A DNA stretch of 64,000 nucleotides, taken from positions 1 through 64,000 of the forward strand of contig NZ_JBLZFX010000021.1 in NCBI RefSeq assembly GCF_050753345.1, written 5' to 3'. Both the position numbers and the translations under genes were made by a program. The notes under the pieces are model-generated. The model saw only the letters and a program-made list of their open reading frames with translations, did not search any database and was not told the origin of the DNA. This document shows, piece by piece, positions 35,796 to 45,954 of this stretch; within the stretch, counting starts at the first letter, position 1; each line of letters begins with the position of its first letter. This stretch comes from Alkalinema pantanalense (GTDB lineage Bacteria > Cyanobacteriota > Cyanobacteriia > Leptolyngbyales > Leptolyngbyaceae).

Positions 35796-35908
35796 GAAAA
35801 CTGGGAATCGACCATGAGTTTGCATTTTTTGTGATAAAAACATGAGAAGTGTTACAAACCTTTGATCAAGACTTTGCGGGAGTTTACTCCGGCGTTTGAT
35901 AAATTTCT

Positions 35909-37465
35909 ATGGATGCCAACAAGCAATCTGAACCACGGAGTCGCTCAGAACTAGTCGGGGTGCAAAAAATTCGCACCATGATTGAGGGCTTCGATGATAT
36001 TAGCCATGGCGGGTTTCCAGTCGGTCGCACCAGTTTGGTGAGTGGCACGTCAGGAACCGGAAAAACCCTTTTTGCCGTTCAATTTCTTTACAATGGCATC
36101 ACCCAGTTTGACGAAGCAGGTATTTTTGTCACCTTCGAAGAATCAACCGCAGACATCATCAAAAATGCCGTGAGCTTTGGATGGGATCTCCAGAAACTGA
36201 TTGATGAAGGGAAATTGTTTGTTCTAGATGCCTCCCCTGATCCCGAAGGACAGGAAGTGGTAGGGAACTTTGATTTTTCAGCGCTGATTGAGCGGATCCA
36301 GTATGCTATCCGCAAATACAAAGCCAAACGGGTTTCGATTGACTCCGTGACGGCTCTATTCCAACAGTATGATTCTGCTTCTGTCGTCCGCCGCGAAATT
36401 CTTCGCCTAGTTTCTCGACTTAAGCAGATTGGGGTCACAACGGTCATTACCACCGAACGCACCGAGGAGTACGGCCCCGTAGCCCGGTTTGGCGTGGAGG
36501 AATTTGTTTCCGACAATGTCGTGATTGTGCGCAACGTTCTGGAGGGTGAACGGCGACGGCGCACCATGGAAATCCTGAAACTGCGCGGTACAACCCATAT
36601 GAAGGGGGAATATCCCTTCACAATTACCGATCAGGGGATCAACATCTTTCCCTTGGGCGCAATGCGGCTCACTCAGCGATCGTCCAATGCCCGCGTCTCC
36701 TCCGGGGTCAAAACCTTGGATGAAATGTGTGGGGGCGGCTTTTTCAAGGATTCCATCATCCTGGCAACGGGGGCCACGGGAACCGGAAAAACCCTTTTGG
36801 TCAGCAAATTTCTCCAGGAAGGCTGTCGGCAGGGGGAACGAGCTATTTTATTCGCCTACGAAGAGTCTCGGGCTCAACTGTCTCGCAACGCCTACTCCTG
36901 GGGCATTGACTTTGAAGAATTGGAACAACAGGGATTGCTCAAAATCATCTGTGCCTACCCAGAATCGGCAGGACTGGAGGATCACCTGCAAATCATTAAG
37001 TCGGAAATTGCTGAATTCAAACCCACGCGCATCGCGATCGACTCCCTCTCAGCCCTGGCTCGGGGAGTTAGCAATAATGCCTTCCGGCAATTTGTGATTG
37101 GGGTGACAGGTTTCGCCAAGCAGGAAGAAATCACCGGCTTCTTCACCAACACCACCGACCAGTTCATGGGGTCTCACTCGATCACAGATTCCCATATTTC
37201 CACCATCACCGACACAATCATCATGTTGCAGTATGTGGAAATTCGGGGTGAGATGTCGCGGGCACTCAACGTCTTCAAGATGCGGGGTTCCTGGCACGAC
37301 AAAGGCATCCGGGAATACACCATTAGTGCCCAAGGGCCTGAAATCAAGGATTCCTTCCGCAATTTCGAGCGCATCATCAGTGGTTCACCGACGCGCATCG
37401 AGATCAACGAAAAGGCCGAATTGGGTCGGATTGCTAAAGGACTGAAGCTAGACGACAGCTTGTAA
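35909..37465 (+). CDS. kaiC: Circadian clock ATPase/kinase KaiC
   Basis: A 518-residue KaiC with two RecA-like domains. CI has Walker A GTSGTGKT at 46-53 and catalytic FEES; CII has GATGTGKT near 290 and YEES. The autophosphorylation loop ITDSHIST keeps the Thr/Ser/Thr sites that correspond to T426, S431 and T432 of the Synechococcus protein. The C-terminal KaiA-binding tail (NEKAELGRIAKGLKLDDSL) is intact. The hexamer sets circadian time by ordered phosphorylation. kaiB ends 113 bases upstream; the two are probably one transcript. Confidence 0.98.
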   Translation: MDANKQSEPRSRSELVGVQKIRTMIEGFDDISHGGFPVGRTSLVSGTSGTGKTLFAVQFLYNGITQFDEAGIFVTFEESTADIIKNAVSFGWDLQKLIDEGKLFVLDASPDPEGQEVVGNFDFSALIERIQYAIRKYKAKRVSIDSVTALFQQYDSASVVRREILRLVSRLKQIGVTTVITTERTEEYGPVARFGVEEFVSDNVVIVRNVLEGERRRRTMEILKLRGTTHMKGEYPFTITDQGINIFPLGAMRLTQRSSNARVSSGVKTLDEMCGGGFFKDSIILATGATGTGKTLLVSKFLQEGCRQGERAILFAYEESRAQLSRNAYSWGIDFEELEQQGLLKIICAYPESAGLEDHLQIIKSEIAEFKPTRIAIDSLSALARGVSNNAFRQFVIGVTGFAKQEEITGFFTNTTDQFMGSHSITDSHISTITDTIIMLQYVEIRGEMSRALNVFKMRGSWHDKGIREYTISAQGPEIKDSFRNFERIISGSPTRIEINEKAELGRIAKGLKLDDSL

Positions 37466-37702
37466 CCAGTTAGAACGGCAGCAGGTTGAAGCGAGGGCTG
37501 CTGGGAGGAAGGGCTGCTGATCTCGTGGTTGGTTCTTCGAACAGGCAACCCTCGTTCGAAGTCAAGCGACCTCAGGTGATAGGTTCTGTAGGATGACAGG
37601 TCAAGCCGGATTTCTCCCATGTAGAATCCTGTCTTTGTGAGAATTCCACGGCAGAATTAAGATAGTATTCTGTGAAATTTTGACAAACTCGATAAACCTG
37701 CC

Positions 37703-40339
37703 ATGGCAACCCCGCAAACCCCGGCTCCTTTGAGCGGCGCACAAATTCGCCAACAGTTTCTGGACTTCTTTACAAGCAAGGGACATCAGCCCATGGCGAG
37801 TGCCTCCCTTGTCCCTGAAGATCCTACGGTACTGCTGACGATCGCGGGGATGCTGCCGTTTAAACCGATTTTTCTGGGCCAGCGCCAACCGGAGTTTCCT
37901 CGGGCAACCACCTCCCAAAAATGCATTCGCACCAATGACATTGAGAATGTGGGTCGCACCGCTCGCCACCATACATTCTTTGAAATGCTGGGCAACTTCA
38001 GCTTCGGCGACTATTTCAAGAAGCAAGCGATCGCCTATGCTTGGGAACTGACCACCGAAGTGTTTCAAATTCCGCCCGATCGGGTCGTGGTGAGCGTCTT
38101 TGAAGAGGATGACGAAGCCTTTGCCCTCTGGCGCGATGACATTGGTATTCCCGCCCATCGGATTCAGCGCATGGGGGCAGACGACAACTTCTGGGTGTCC
38201 GGCCCCACAGGCCCCTGTGGCCCTTGCTCGGAACTGTACTACGACTTCAAGCCAGAGCTGGGTGATCAGCATATTGATCTAGAAGATGACTCGCGCTTCA
38301 TCGAGTTCTACAACCTGGTTTTCATGCAGTACAACCGGGACGCCGAAGGCAAACTGACGCCCCTGCAAAACCAGAACATTGACACTGGCATGGGACTGGA
38401 GCGCATGGCGCAGATTCTCCAGAAAAAGCCCAATAACTACGAAACCGATCTGATTTTCCCGATTATCGAAACCGCCGCAGCCCTGGCAGGCATTGATTAC
38501 TCTGCCGCTGGCGCAGAAACCCAGGTTTCCCTGAAGGTGATTGGGGATCATGTCCGGGCCGTGGTGCATATGATTGCCGATGGCATTACGGCTTCCAATG
38601 AGGGTCGGGGCTATATTTTGCGGCGCTTAATTCGCCGGGTCGTGCGCCATGGGCGCTTGCTCGGGATTCAGGAAAACTTCACCGTCAAAGTTGCAGAAAC
38701 TGCCATTCAGTTATCCGAAGTGCAATATCCCAATGTACGGGAACGGGAAGACTTCATTAAATCGAATCTACAACTGGAAGAACAACGCTTCCGAGAAACC
38801 CTCGATCGCGGTGAGAAGTTGCTAGAGGAAATCCTCGATCGGGTCAAGAACACGATTCCGGGCGAAGATGCCTTTGTTCTCTATGACACCTATGGCTTTC
38901 CGGTGGAACTGACCCAGGAAATTGCCGAGGAAAAAGGCTTGACCGTTGATATGGCTGGCTTCAATGCGGAAATGGAGAAACAGCGGGAACGAGCAAAAGC
39001 CGCCCATAAATCGATCGATCTAACAATTCAAGGCTCTCTAGATACCCTCGCGGAACACATTCATCCCACGGATTTCCTAGGCCATCAGCAAACTAGCCAT
39101 TCCGCCAAAGTGGAACTCTTGTTGGTTAACGGTGAACCTGTGGAAACCGCAGCCGCAGGAACAGCGGTACAAATTATTGTGGACAAAACGCCCTTTTATG
39201 CGGAATCCGGCGGACAAATCGGCGATCGCGGTTACTTCTCCACCGGGGACACATTGGTGCGCATCGAAGATGTGCAAAAGGAATCTGGCTTCTTCGTGCA
39301 CCATGGCAAAGTGGAACGGGGCATCCTTCAAACGGGATCCGTAGTCACTGCACAGATTGATTTGGCCTGCCGTCGCCGCGCCCAAGCCAACCACTCGGCA
39401 ACGCACCTCTTGCAGTCAGCCCTGAAGAAGCTCGTGGATGACAATATTGGTCAAGCGGGATCCTTAGTCTCCTTCGATCGCCTGCGATTCGACTTCAACT
39501 ATGCCAAGGCCCTCACCCCGGAGCAAATCCAACAGGTGGAGGAACAGGTGAATCTCTGGATCGCAGAAGCCCATGGATCCGTGATTGCAGAAATGTCCCT
39601 GAGCGACGCCAAGGCCAAGGGAGCTACCGCCATGTTTGGCGAGAAATACGCCGATGTGGTGCGCGTCATCGATTTTCCCGGCGTCTCCATGGAACTTTGT
39701 GGCGGCACCCATGTGAACAACACGGCAGAAATTGGCGTGTTCAAAATCATCTCGGAAACGGGGGTTGCTGCGGGGATCCGTCGGATTGAAGCCGTCGCAG
39801 GGCCAGCGGTATTGGACTACCTGAATGTGCGGGAAGCCGTCGTTAAGGATCTCAGCGATCGCTTCAAGGTTAAACCTGAGGAAATCAGCGATCGCATCAC
39901 CAGTTTGCAAACCGAACTGAAGGATACTCAAAAACAATTGGCCGCCACCAAGGCTCAGTTAGCTGTGGCCAAATCCGATCAACTGTTGGCAGCAGCAGTG
40001 GAGATCGGATCCTTCAAAGTACTCGTGGCGGAATTGTCGGGAGCGGATGCAGACTCGCTCAAGAGTGCAGCGGAGACTTTGTTACAAAAATTGGGAGAGG
40101 GCGCTGTGGTTCTCGGCTCTAGTCCTGAAGAAGGCAAGGTTAATTTTGTCGCCACCTTTGCCAAGGGTGTCGTAGACAAAGGATTGCAAGCGGGGAAAGT
40201 CGTCGGCGCGATCGCTAAAATCTGCGGCGGTGGCGGCGGTGGTCGGCCCAACTTTGCCCAGGCTGGGGGACGGGATGCCAGTAACCTCCAAGCGGCCTTA
40301 GAAGAAGCCAAACAGCAACTCACAACAGGACTTAGCTAG
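37703..40339 (+). CDS. alaS: Alanyl-tRNA synthetase
   Basis: An 878-residue AlaRS of normal length. The class II core begins QIRQQFLDFFTSKGHQPMAS and RTNDIENVGRTARHHTFFEM. The editing domain has HSATHLLQSAL and the zinc cysteine in CGGTHVNNTAEIG. The C-terminal domain ends in the glycine-rich CGGGGGGRPNFAQAGG. It charges tRNA-Ala and clears mischarged Ser/Gly. A strong terminator follows. The 236 bases between kaiC and alaS hold only the inverted repeat CTTCGAAC/GTTCGAAG at 37528-37559 and no gene. Confidence 0.98.
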   Translation: MATPQTPAPLSGAQIRQQFLDFFTSKGHQPMASASLVPEDPTVLLTIAGMLPFKPIFLGQRQPEFPRATTSQKCIRTNDIENVGRTARHHTFFEMLGNFSFGDYFKKQAIAYAWELTTEVFQIPPDRVVVSVFEEDDEAFALWRDDIGIPAHRIQRMGADDNFWVSGPTGPCGPCSELYYDFKPELGDQHIDLEDDSRFIEFYNLVFMQYNRDAEGKLTPLQNQNIDTGMGLERMAQILQKKPNNYETDLIFPIIETAAALAGIDYSAAGAETQVSLKVIGDHVRAVVHMIADGITASNEGRGYILRRLIRRVVRHGRLLGIQENFTVKVAETAIQLSEVQYPNVREREDFIKSNLQLEEQRFRETLDRGEKLLEEILDRVKNTIPGEDAFVLYDTYGFPVELTQEIAEEKGLTVDMAGFNAEMEKQRERAKAAHKSIDLTIQGSLDTLAEHIHPTDFLGHQQTSHSAKVELLLVNGEPVETAAAGTAVQIIVDKTPFYAESGGQIGDRGYFSTGDTLVRIEDVQKESGFFVHHGKVERGILQTGSVVTAQIDLACRRRAQANHSATHLLQSALKKLVDDNIGQAGSLVSFDRLRFDFNYAKALTPEQIQQVEEQVNLWIAEAHGSVIAEMSLSDAKAKGATAMFGEKYADVVRVIDFPGVSMELCGGTHVNNTAEIGVFKIISETGVAAGIRRIEAVAGPAVLDYLNVREAVVKDLSDRFKVKPEEISDRITSLQTELKDTQKQLAATKAQLAVAKSDQLLAAAVEIGSFKVLVAELSGADADSLKSAAETLLQKLGEGAVVLGSSPEEGKVNFVATFAKGVVDKGLQAGKVVGAIAKICGGGGGGRPNFAQAGGRDASNLQAALEEAKQQLTTGLS

Positions 40340-40403
40340 CCGTCTAGCAACTCTTCTCTGCCAGGGTTGTACTTGAACTCGCTTTGAGTTGCCCTACACC
40401 CAT

Positions 40404-40466
40404 AAAATCTCCATCTAGGGTCTTCGATCGTCAGTTGACGATTAACCCTCCCGGTGGAGATTTTTT
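40404..40466 (+). terminator. Long terminator hairpin of alaS
   Basis: AAAATCTCCA (40404-40413) pairs with TGGAGATTTT (40455-40464). Inside are AGGGT/ACCCT and a third stem ATCGTC-AGTT-GACGAT, so the hairpin is extended. T residues follow the stem. Confidence 0.9.
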
Positions 40467-40574
40467 CGTCGGCAAATTCTTAAAAAATAGGGGATCGTAT
40501 GTAACGAATTAATGCGACTATATGGACTAGGTACAAAAACTTATCCAAATAATCTATCGAGGGAGAGTCGATCC

Positions 40575-41777
40575 GTGCCTAAGAAGACGATCGAAAACTT
40601 GACTGCCGCTGATTTACAAGGCAAGCGCGTATTTGTCCGTGTAGACTTCAACGTGCCCGTAGATGAGAATCGCAATATCACCGACGATACTCGGATCCGG
40701 GCTGCTCTGCCCACCATTCAAAACCTCACTTCCAAGGGCGCAAAAGTAATCTTGGCTAGCCACTTCGGTCGTCCCAAGGGTGTGGATGACAAACTGCGTT
40801 TGGATCCCGTTGCAAAACGGTTGTCTGAACTCCTCGGAAAATCCGTTGTCAAAACCGACGACTGCATCGGCGATGAAGTTGCCGCAAAAGTCGGTGCCAT
40901 GAATGATGGCGATGTTTTGTTGCTGGAAAACGTTCGGTTCTATCCTGAAGAAGAAAAGAACGATCCCGAATTCGCCAAGAAACTGGCTTCCGTTGCTGAC
41001 CTTTACGTCAACGATGCCTTTGGTACCGCCCACCGCGCCCATGCCTCCACCGAAGGCGTGACCAAGTATCTCAGCCCCTCTGTAGCAGGGCTCTTGGTAG
41101 AAAAAGAACTACAATTCCTGCAAGAAGCGATCGAAAATCCCCAACGGCCTTTGGCGGCGATCGTCGGCGGCTCCAAAGTTTCCAGCAAAATCGGCGTAAT
41201 CGAAACGTTGCTGGAAAAAGTAGACAAGCTATTCATCGGCGGCGGCATGGTCTTCACCTTCTACAAAGCCCGTGGCCTGTCCGTCGGCAGCTCTTTGGTG
41301 GAAGATGACAAGCTGGAACTGGCGAAGTCATTAGAAATTAAAGCCAAAGAAAAAGGCGTTGACTTGCTGCTACCCACCGATGTGGTCGTAGCAGATAAAT
41401 TCTCCGCTGAAGCCAATACCCAAACCGTGGCCGCCGATGCAATTCCCGACGGCTGGATGGGTCTGGACATTGGCCCCGACTCCGTAGAGACCTTCCAATC
41501 GGCTCTAGCTGACTGTAAGAGCGTCATCTGGAACGGCCCCATGGGTGTATTTGAAATCGATAAGTTCGCCAAGGGCACGGAAGCGATCGCGAATACTCTG
41601 GCTGGGTTAACGCCCCAAGGTTGCACTACCATCATCGGCGGCGGCGACTCTGTTGCAGCCGTAGAAAAAGTAGGGGTCGCTAGCCAAATGAGTCACATTT
41701 CAACGGGTGGCGGTGCTAGCTTAGAACTGCTCGAAGGCAAAGTTCTCCCCGGCATTGCAGCTTTAGATGAAGCGTAA
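40575..41777 (+). CDS. pgk: Phosphoglycerate kinase
   Basis: A 400-residue PGK that interconverts 3-phosphoglycerate and 1,3-bisphosphoglycerate in the Calvin cycle and glycolysis. RVDFNVPVDENRNITDDTRI, SHFGRPKG, DAFGTAHRAHAST, GGSKVSSKI and the C-terminal GGGDSVAAVEK are diagnostic. The start is GTG 40575 (PKKTIENLTAADLQGKRVFV), with GGGAGAG 8-9 bases upstream; frame residues before it do not match the family. Two terminators follow. Confidence 0.97.
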   Translation: MPKKTIENLTAADLQGKRVFVRVDFNVPVDENRNITDDTRIRAALPTIQNLTSKGAKVILASHFGRPKGVDDKLRLDPVAKRLSELLGKSVVKTDDCIGDEVAAKVGAMNDGDVLLLENVRFYPEEEKNDPEFAKKLASVADLYVNDAFGTAHRAHASTEGVTKYLSPSVAGLLVEKELQFLQEAIENPQRPLAAIVGGSKVSSKIGVIETLLEKVDKLFIGGGMVFTFYKARGLSVGSSLVEDDKLELAKSLEIKAKEKGVDLLLPTDVVVADKFSAEANTQTVAADAIPDGWMGLDIGPDSVETFQSALADCKSVIWNGPMGVFEIDKFAKGTEAIANTLAGLTPQGCTTIIGGGDSVAAVEKVGVASQMSHISTGGGASLELLEGKVLPGIAALDEA

Positions 41778-41793
41778 ATTGCAGAATTAAATT

Positions 41794-41827
41794 GCTAAGG
41801 GCTTGATCAGTCCTTAGCTAAATTTTT
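41794..41827 (+). terminator. Terminator 1 of pgk
   Basis: GCTAAGG (41794-41800) and CCTTAGC (41812-41818) form a 7-bp stem, extended by flanking A/T bases, followed by TAAATTTTTTG. Confidence 0.82.
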
Positions 41828-41839
41828 TGTTTCTACAAG

Positions 41840-41862
41840 CATGGTTCATACCATGTTTTTTT
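41840..41862 (+). terminator. Terminator 2 of pgk
   Basis: CATGG (41840-41844) and CCATG (41851-41855) form a 5-bp stem with a 6-base loop, followed directly by seven T residues. It lies 22 bases behind the first terminator. Confidence 0.6.
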
Positions 41863-42186
41863 GTGCAATTTTTTCTGCACAGTTTCTCAATCTGCACGGT
41901 TTCTCACGGTCGGGGCGGTTGCTACAGGGGGCTGCGCGATCGATCACATTTTGTGTCTAGCGTAACCAGAATTCAAGAAAAAGATTTTCCACCGTCCCAA
42001 TCACGTTTCCTTGACCTTAGCTTGAATAGCTGCCCAAATGCTGGAACCTTGATGGTAGAGATCACTCAAACAACAAACTGTTTCTGGAGCAACTCGTCAG
42101 ATTATCTGTATGACAAGCCTTTCAGAGATTTTCTAACATCGTCATGAATCATACAAGACCCACACTGTGAGCAGGGACATACCGTA

Positions 42187-42233
42187 GACTTAGGGGATCT
42201 CAAGACTTAGGGGACTCAAGACTTAGGGGAGCT
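42187..42233. repeat. Three copies of GACTTAGGGGA
   Basis: GACTTAGGGGA occurs three times, separated by TCTCAA and CTCAA, giving a 16-17 base period. It lies in the 540-base convergent gap between pgk and the LysM/M23 gene, which otherwise holds only terminators. Confidence 0.8.
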
Positions 42234-42254
42234 CAGCCTGGTTCTCAGCAAAAA

Positions 42255-42280
42255 GGAGGGAGCCCAATTAGGCTCCCTCC
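42255..42280 (-). terminator. Strong terminator of the LysM/M23 gene
   Basis: GGAGGGAGCC (42255-42264) and GGCTCCCTCC (42271-42280) make a perfect 10-bp stem with a 6-base loop. On the minus strand it is followed by TTTTT (42250-42254). Confidence 0.92.
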
Positions 42281-42318
42281 CAGTTTCACTTCCACAAGAA
42301 CCTAGCGGTAAGCGCTAA

Positions 42319-44322
42319 CTAGCTCGCAGAGTTGCCAAGATAAGCGATCGGGTTCACCGTCCCACGACCGGGCAAGTGAATTTCGAAGTGGGTGTGTGGC
42401 CCAGTACTAAAACCAGTACTCCCCATCTCAGCAATTTGCTGACCTTGAGACACTTGCTGCCCCGACCGCACCAAGATGCGATTGTTGTGGGCATAGCGAG
42501 TCATACTGCCATCTGGGTGAGTCACTTCCACCAGGTAGCCATAGCCACCATCGTTCCAACCCGAGAAGGAGACGACACCGTTAGCAGAAGCAACCACTGG
42601 AGTACCCACTGGAGCCGCTACATCGATGCCTTTATGCATCCGGCCCCATCTCCAGCCATAACCAGAGGTAAAGACCCCCTTAGCAGGCCAAATGTAGCCA
42701 GTCATCTTGCCATTGCCCTTACCTGGCAAATAGCTGTCGGGAGCTCCAATCGGCGGCAGGTCAGGAGACACCATTTTGCGCACTGAGGCTTGAACCACTG
42801 GTGCATAGGATTCTGAACCCAACGAAGCCCGAGCAATCACTTGACGCTTCGGCTGTTCAGCCACAGGCAGGGTTTGCACCTTCTGCATTTGCTGGATCCG
42901 CTGTTGACCGATCGAGCGCACTTCGGACATCAAACTATCCAAACGGCTACCTGACTTAAATTCAGGATTGACTGCCATCGGCTTAGGAGCATTCAGCGCA
43001 AGGGAAGGAGGAACAGGCGCAGCAGCCCGCTGAGGTTCCTTATATTGCACAGAACGGACGGTGGAGGAAGAATTGACAGCTTGGTACTTTTGACGCAGCT
43101 TAGCCACTTCAGCTACGAGATTCTCCACATACCGACCTTGAGGCTTCTCAGAATTCACTAAAGAATCCACCGTTGGCGGTTGAACCACCTTAGCATTCGG
43201 CAATGTATTCAGGTTCGGCGTCGAAAGTGCGATCGCTTCCGAAGACACAACCTTAGGGGAAGAAGTCGTGGAAGTTGCAGTCTTAACCGTAGGCACTTGA
43301 CTAGAAGCAACCTTTACAGAATCCAACGATTCCGTAGAGGAAACTTGCTGCACTTCCGGCAAACCCTTAACTTCCGGCAAACTCTTAACCCGTGGGAGGG
43401 CAGCTAACCGTTCCCCAGCAGCAGACTGAGGAATCCGAATCACCTGATTCGCCTTCAGTAAATCAGGATTGTCAAGATTGTTCAGTGCAGCCAACTCGCG
43501 AGAAGATACACCATGATTCTTCGCGATCGTAGATAAGGTTTCACCAGAGTTAACTTGGTAGTTCGTGAAACCTTGGGTCGAAGCAACCACCGGCTGTTGC
43601 CCAGGCAACCGACTAGAAGCAAGCGTATTCAGAGACTCCTCAGACTTCAACTCCGCCAAACTTGACTTGAGACGATCCCGCTTGTCTTGCAGTTTCGAGA
43701 ATGCCTCAGTTTGCTTGAGCTTAGCCGGACTATCCGCAATCTGGGGTAGATCCACAGCATCCGTTTGTGCAGAAGCCACTAACGTTTTGCTAGATACTGT
43801 CTCTACATTCGGTAGAACAACATCCGTTGATTGTGAGCTCACTACTTGGGTATTCGTAACCACCTGAGTCGCCCCAGGCACCTCCAAGATCTGGCCCACA
43901 TACAAGGTAGACGAAGGTCTTAAGCCATTGGCCGTCGCCAATGCTTTGACATTCACACCGTACTGTGCAGCAATCTTCCAAAGGGTTTGCCCCTCTTGCA
44001 CAGTATGGGTAATTACTTTGACTGCATCTGCTGACTTAGGTAAAGCAGCAGTCAGAGAGAGATCAGGTGCAGTTTGAGCAGATGGCTCAGTCGAGACAGG
44101 CTCAGATTGACTAGAGTCTTGACTAGTTGCTGCGTGACTTTTCTGGGGTACCAGCAGGCCACAAGCCCCCACTGATAACGCCATTCCTAACATCGCAACG
44201 GAACCGTAGGTAAGACGATTCCCTTCCTGATTCGAGTCTTTCACTTGCTCCACTATGGCAGCGGAACCATCATCGGCACAGGCAGGAACAGACCTGACCT
44301 TCTGTGGAATTGTACGTTTCAA
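42319..44322 (-). CDS. LysM and M23 peptidase domain protein, cell-wall hydrolase
   Basis: A 667-residue NlpD/EnvC-like protein. I start at TTG 44322: AGGAGG lies 6 bases upstream, while an earlier in-frame TTG starts on the ribosome site itself. A hydrophobic segment (YGSVAMLGMALSVGACGLLV, about 40-60) is a signal or anchor. Two LysM modules follow, HTVQEGQTLWKIAAQYGVNV and NYQVNSGETLSTIAKNHGVS, then a Ser/Pro/Val-rich linker. The C-terminal M23 domain has HKGIDVAAPVGTPVVASANG and HTHFEIHL, which hold the zinc ligands. It probably cleaves or activates cleavage of peptidoglycan during cell division. Confidence 0.92.
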   Translation of the reverse strand: MKRTIPQKVRSVPACADDGSAAIVEQVKDSNQEGNRLTYGSVAMLGMALSVGACGLLVPQKSHAATSQDSSQSEPVSTEPSAQTAPDLSLTAALPKSADAVKVITHTVQEGQTLWKIAAQYGVNVKALATANGLRPSSTLYVGQILEVPGATQVVTNTQVVSSQSTDVVLPNVETVSSKTLVASAQTDAVDLPQIADSPAKLKQTEAFSKLQDKRDRLKSSLAELKSEESLNTLASSRLPGQQPVVASTQGFTNYQVNSGETLSTIAKNHGVSSRELAALNNLDNPDLLKANQVIRIPQSAAGERLAALPRVKSLPEVKGLPEVQQVSSTESLDSVKVASSQVPTVKTATSTTSSPKVVSSEAIALSTPNLNTLPNAKVVQPPTVDSLVNSEKPQGRYVENLVAEVAKLRQKYQAVNSSSTVRSVQYKEPQRAAAPVPPSLALNAPKPMAVNPEFKSGSRLDSLMSEVRSIGQQRIQQMQKVQTLPVAEQPKRQVIARASLGSESYAPVVQASVRKMVSPDLPPIGAPDSYLPGKGNGKMTGYIWPAKGVFTSGYGWRWGRMHKGIDVAAPVGTPVVASANGVVSFSGWNDGGYGYLVEVTHPDGSMTRYAHNNRILVRSGQQVSQGQQIAEMGSTGFSTGPHTHFEIHLPGRGTVNPIAYLGNSAS

Positions 44323-45259
44323 AAACGACCTCCTCAATGTCCAGCGTTTAACTGTCCTCGAGCCATTTCAGCTTGCTGCCCTTGACTCATCACTGACCAG
44401 ATGAATTTGCCATCTAGCCCTTTGGTCTAGGCGAACAGAACATCCAAGACAGATTACACCACTCTTGCCTACTTAGACAAATTTGAGATTACTCAACATG
44501 ATGCAACATGAACTTGCCCAGATTAAATAGCAAACTTTCTTAGTTGGTGTCAACCAAGGGTGAAACTTAGCGCTCGAAATCTTTACCAAAAAGTAAAGTT
44601 ACTTAAGTGTGTAATCTAGACGACGAATCACTTCAGTAACACAGCACACTAACACAGCGCACTGTAGCAAAGTTCCATTGACACTCTGCCCCAGTTTCCA
44701 GAGAGACTGTGCAGAAATCGAGGAGTAGCGTCCATTACACTTTCCTCGATCGAGTCACACAGCCTTGCGGTTACTCGTACCCAGAGTTTCTTTATAACGA
44801 TGAACACCCTAGTGATTTCCTCAACAAAGAAGATAAATCAGGAAGATAGCATTCATTAGTTTTTTGGAACTTAGCCTCACACCGCACAAGAAGAGTTTCC
44901 TCAGCTTCTAGACTGGATACAAACAGCCTTCAAATTACTAAGTGAGATCGCTGAAGTTTCTATTGTTTTTTTAAATCAAACAGTTAACCCTTCAGAAAAT
45001 TAATATCTACAGATTTCTAATCATTTCCGGGTTATACCGAATGGCTGAAATTCTTGAGGGAAGGCAGTTCTGAGGCTTTGAGTTCTAACATCCAGGATCA
45101 TTGATTAGACTTTTCTATTGAGGGGCTCGCTCAAACTTATATGTGACAATAAAGCCTCAAAGTTAGGGGCAATTTCCTCAGAAATCCCAGCAATTTTTTT
45201 TGAAAGATAGAAAGTTTTAGTGGGCCAATCTCTTCCCTAGAACGGCCAATGCCTCCGCC
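44323..45259. other. 930-base region without a gene, with a hairpin
   Basis: No convincing open frame on either strand. It contains ATCGAGGA (44718-44725) and TCCTCGAT (44743-44750), an 8-bp stem with a 17-base loop, about 400 bases upstream of the LysM/M23 start, and a T-rich stretch at 44963-44973. I looked for the motifs of the c-di-AMP riboswitch that controls wall hydrolases in some bacteria and did not see them. A long 5' leader or a small RNA is possible. Confidence 0.4.
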
Positions 45260-45724
45260 CTATCCCAGCAGTTGACCTAGCTGACGACGGGCTTCAAACA
45301 ATCCGATCGCCACACTTACGGACAGATTGAGGCTACGCACTTGTGGCTCTGCCATAGGAATTCGCAAAATATCATCGCAGGTTTCCAAGGCTTCCTTGGG
45401 TAATCCCTGGGTTTCGCAGCCAAACATTAACCAGTCGTCCTGCTGGTAGCAATAGTCTGCGTAGTTGACTGTTCCACCTGTACTAAATGCCAGTAAACGT
45501 CCACCCAATTGCTGCTGGTAGGTCTGAAAGTCAGCAAGCGAGTCGTGGTAGTGGAGGTTGACATACGGCCAATAATCAAGTCCAGCCCGTTTGAGGTAAC
45601 GATCGCTGAGCTCAAACCCGAGCGGGCCCACAAGATGGAGTTCTGTTCTAGTAGCAGCGCAAGTTCGAGCAATATTGCCCGTATTTGGGGGGATTTCTGG
45701 ATGAACAAGAACAATTCGGGGCAT
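45260..45724 (-). CDS. trmL: tRNA (cytidine/uridine-34 2'-O)-methyltransferase TrmL
   Basis: A 154-residue SPOUT methyltransferase. It is short and single-domain, as TrmL is, and has the knotted SAM-binding motifs: PEIPPNTGNIARTCAATRTE, LMFGCETQGLP and IPMAEPQVRSLNLSVSVAIG. TrmL methylates the wobble base of tRNA-Leu. The ATG at 45724 gives the conserved start MPRIVLVHPEIPPNTGNI. Confidence 0.92.
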   Translation of the reverse strand: MPRIVLVHPEIPPNTGNIARTCAATRTELHLVGPLGFELSDRYLKRAGLDYWPYVNLHYHDSLADFQTYQQQLGGRLLAFSTGGTVNYADYCYQQDDWLMFGCETQGLPKEALETCDDILRIPMAEPQVRSLNLSVSVAIGLFEARRQLGQLLG

Positions 45725-45954
45725 AGATAACTCAAAGCTAGATCCAACAACTCAACTCAAAACCGCTAAAAGGCTGCGATTTATGGGTAGGAATAATAGA
45801 TTTTATTAATGAGTGGCTCGCGGCGAAGGAATGATTAGATATATTAATCAATCAAACCCGCGAGAACTCTTTGAAACGGAAAACCTTAGGGTCAGCATCC
45901 ACTATTTGGATCCACTTGAATGTATCCACTGGAAACGACCTAGTCATGACCAGC

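Noticed and set aside
37527..37560. tRNA T-arm-like GTTCGAAG
   Set aside because: No acceptor, D or anticodon stem can be drawn around it; it is an isolated inverted repeat.
37601..38272. 223-codon antisense frame over the 5' end of alaS
   Set aside because: It lies opposite a clear AlaRS coding sequence and resembles no family; a shadow of codon bias.
44338..44700. c-di-AMP (ydaO) riboswitch before the cell-wall hydrolase gene
   Set aside because: I looked for its conserved stem sequences on the minus strand and did not find them.
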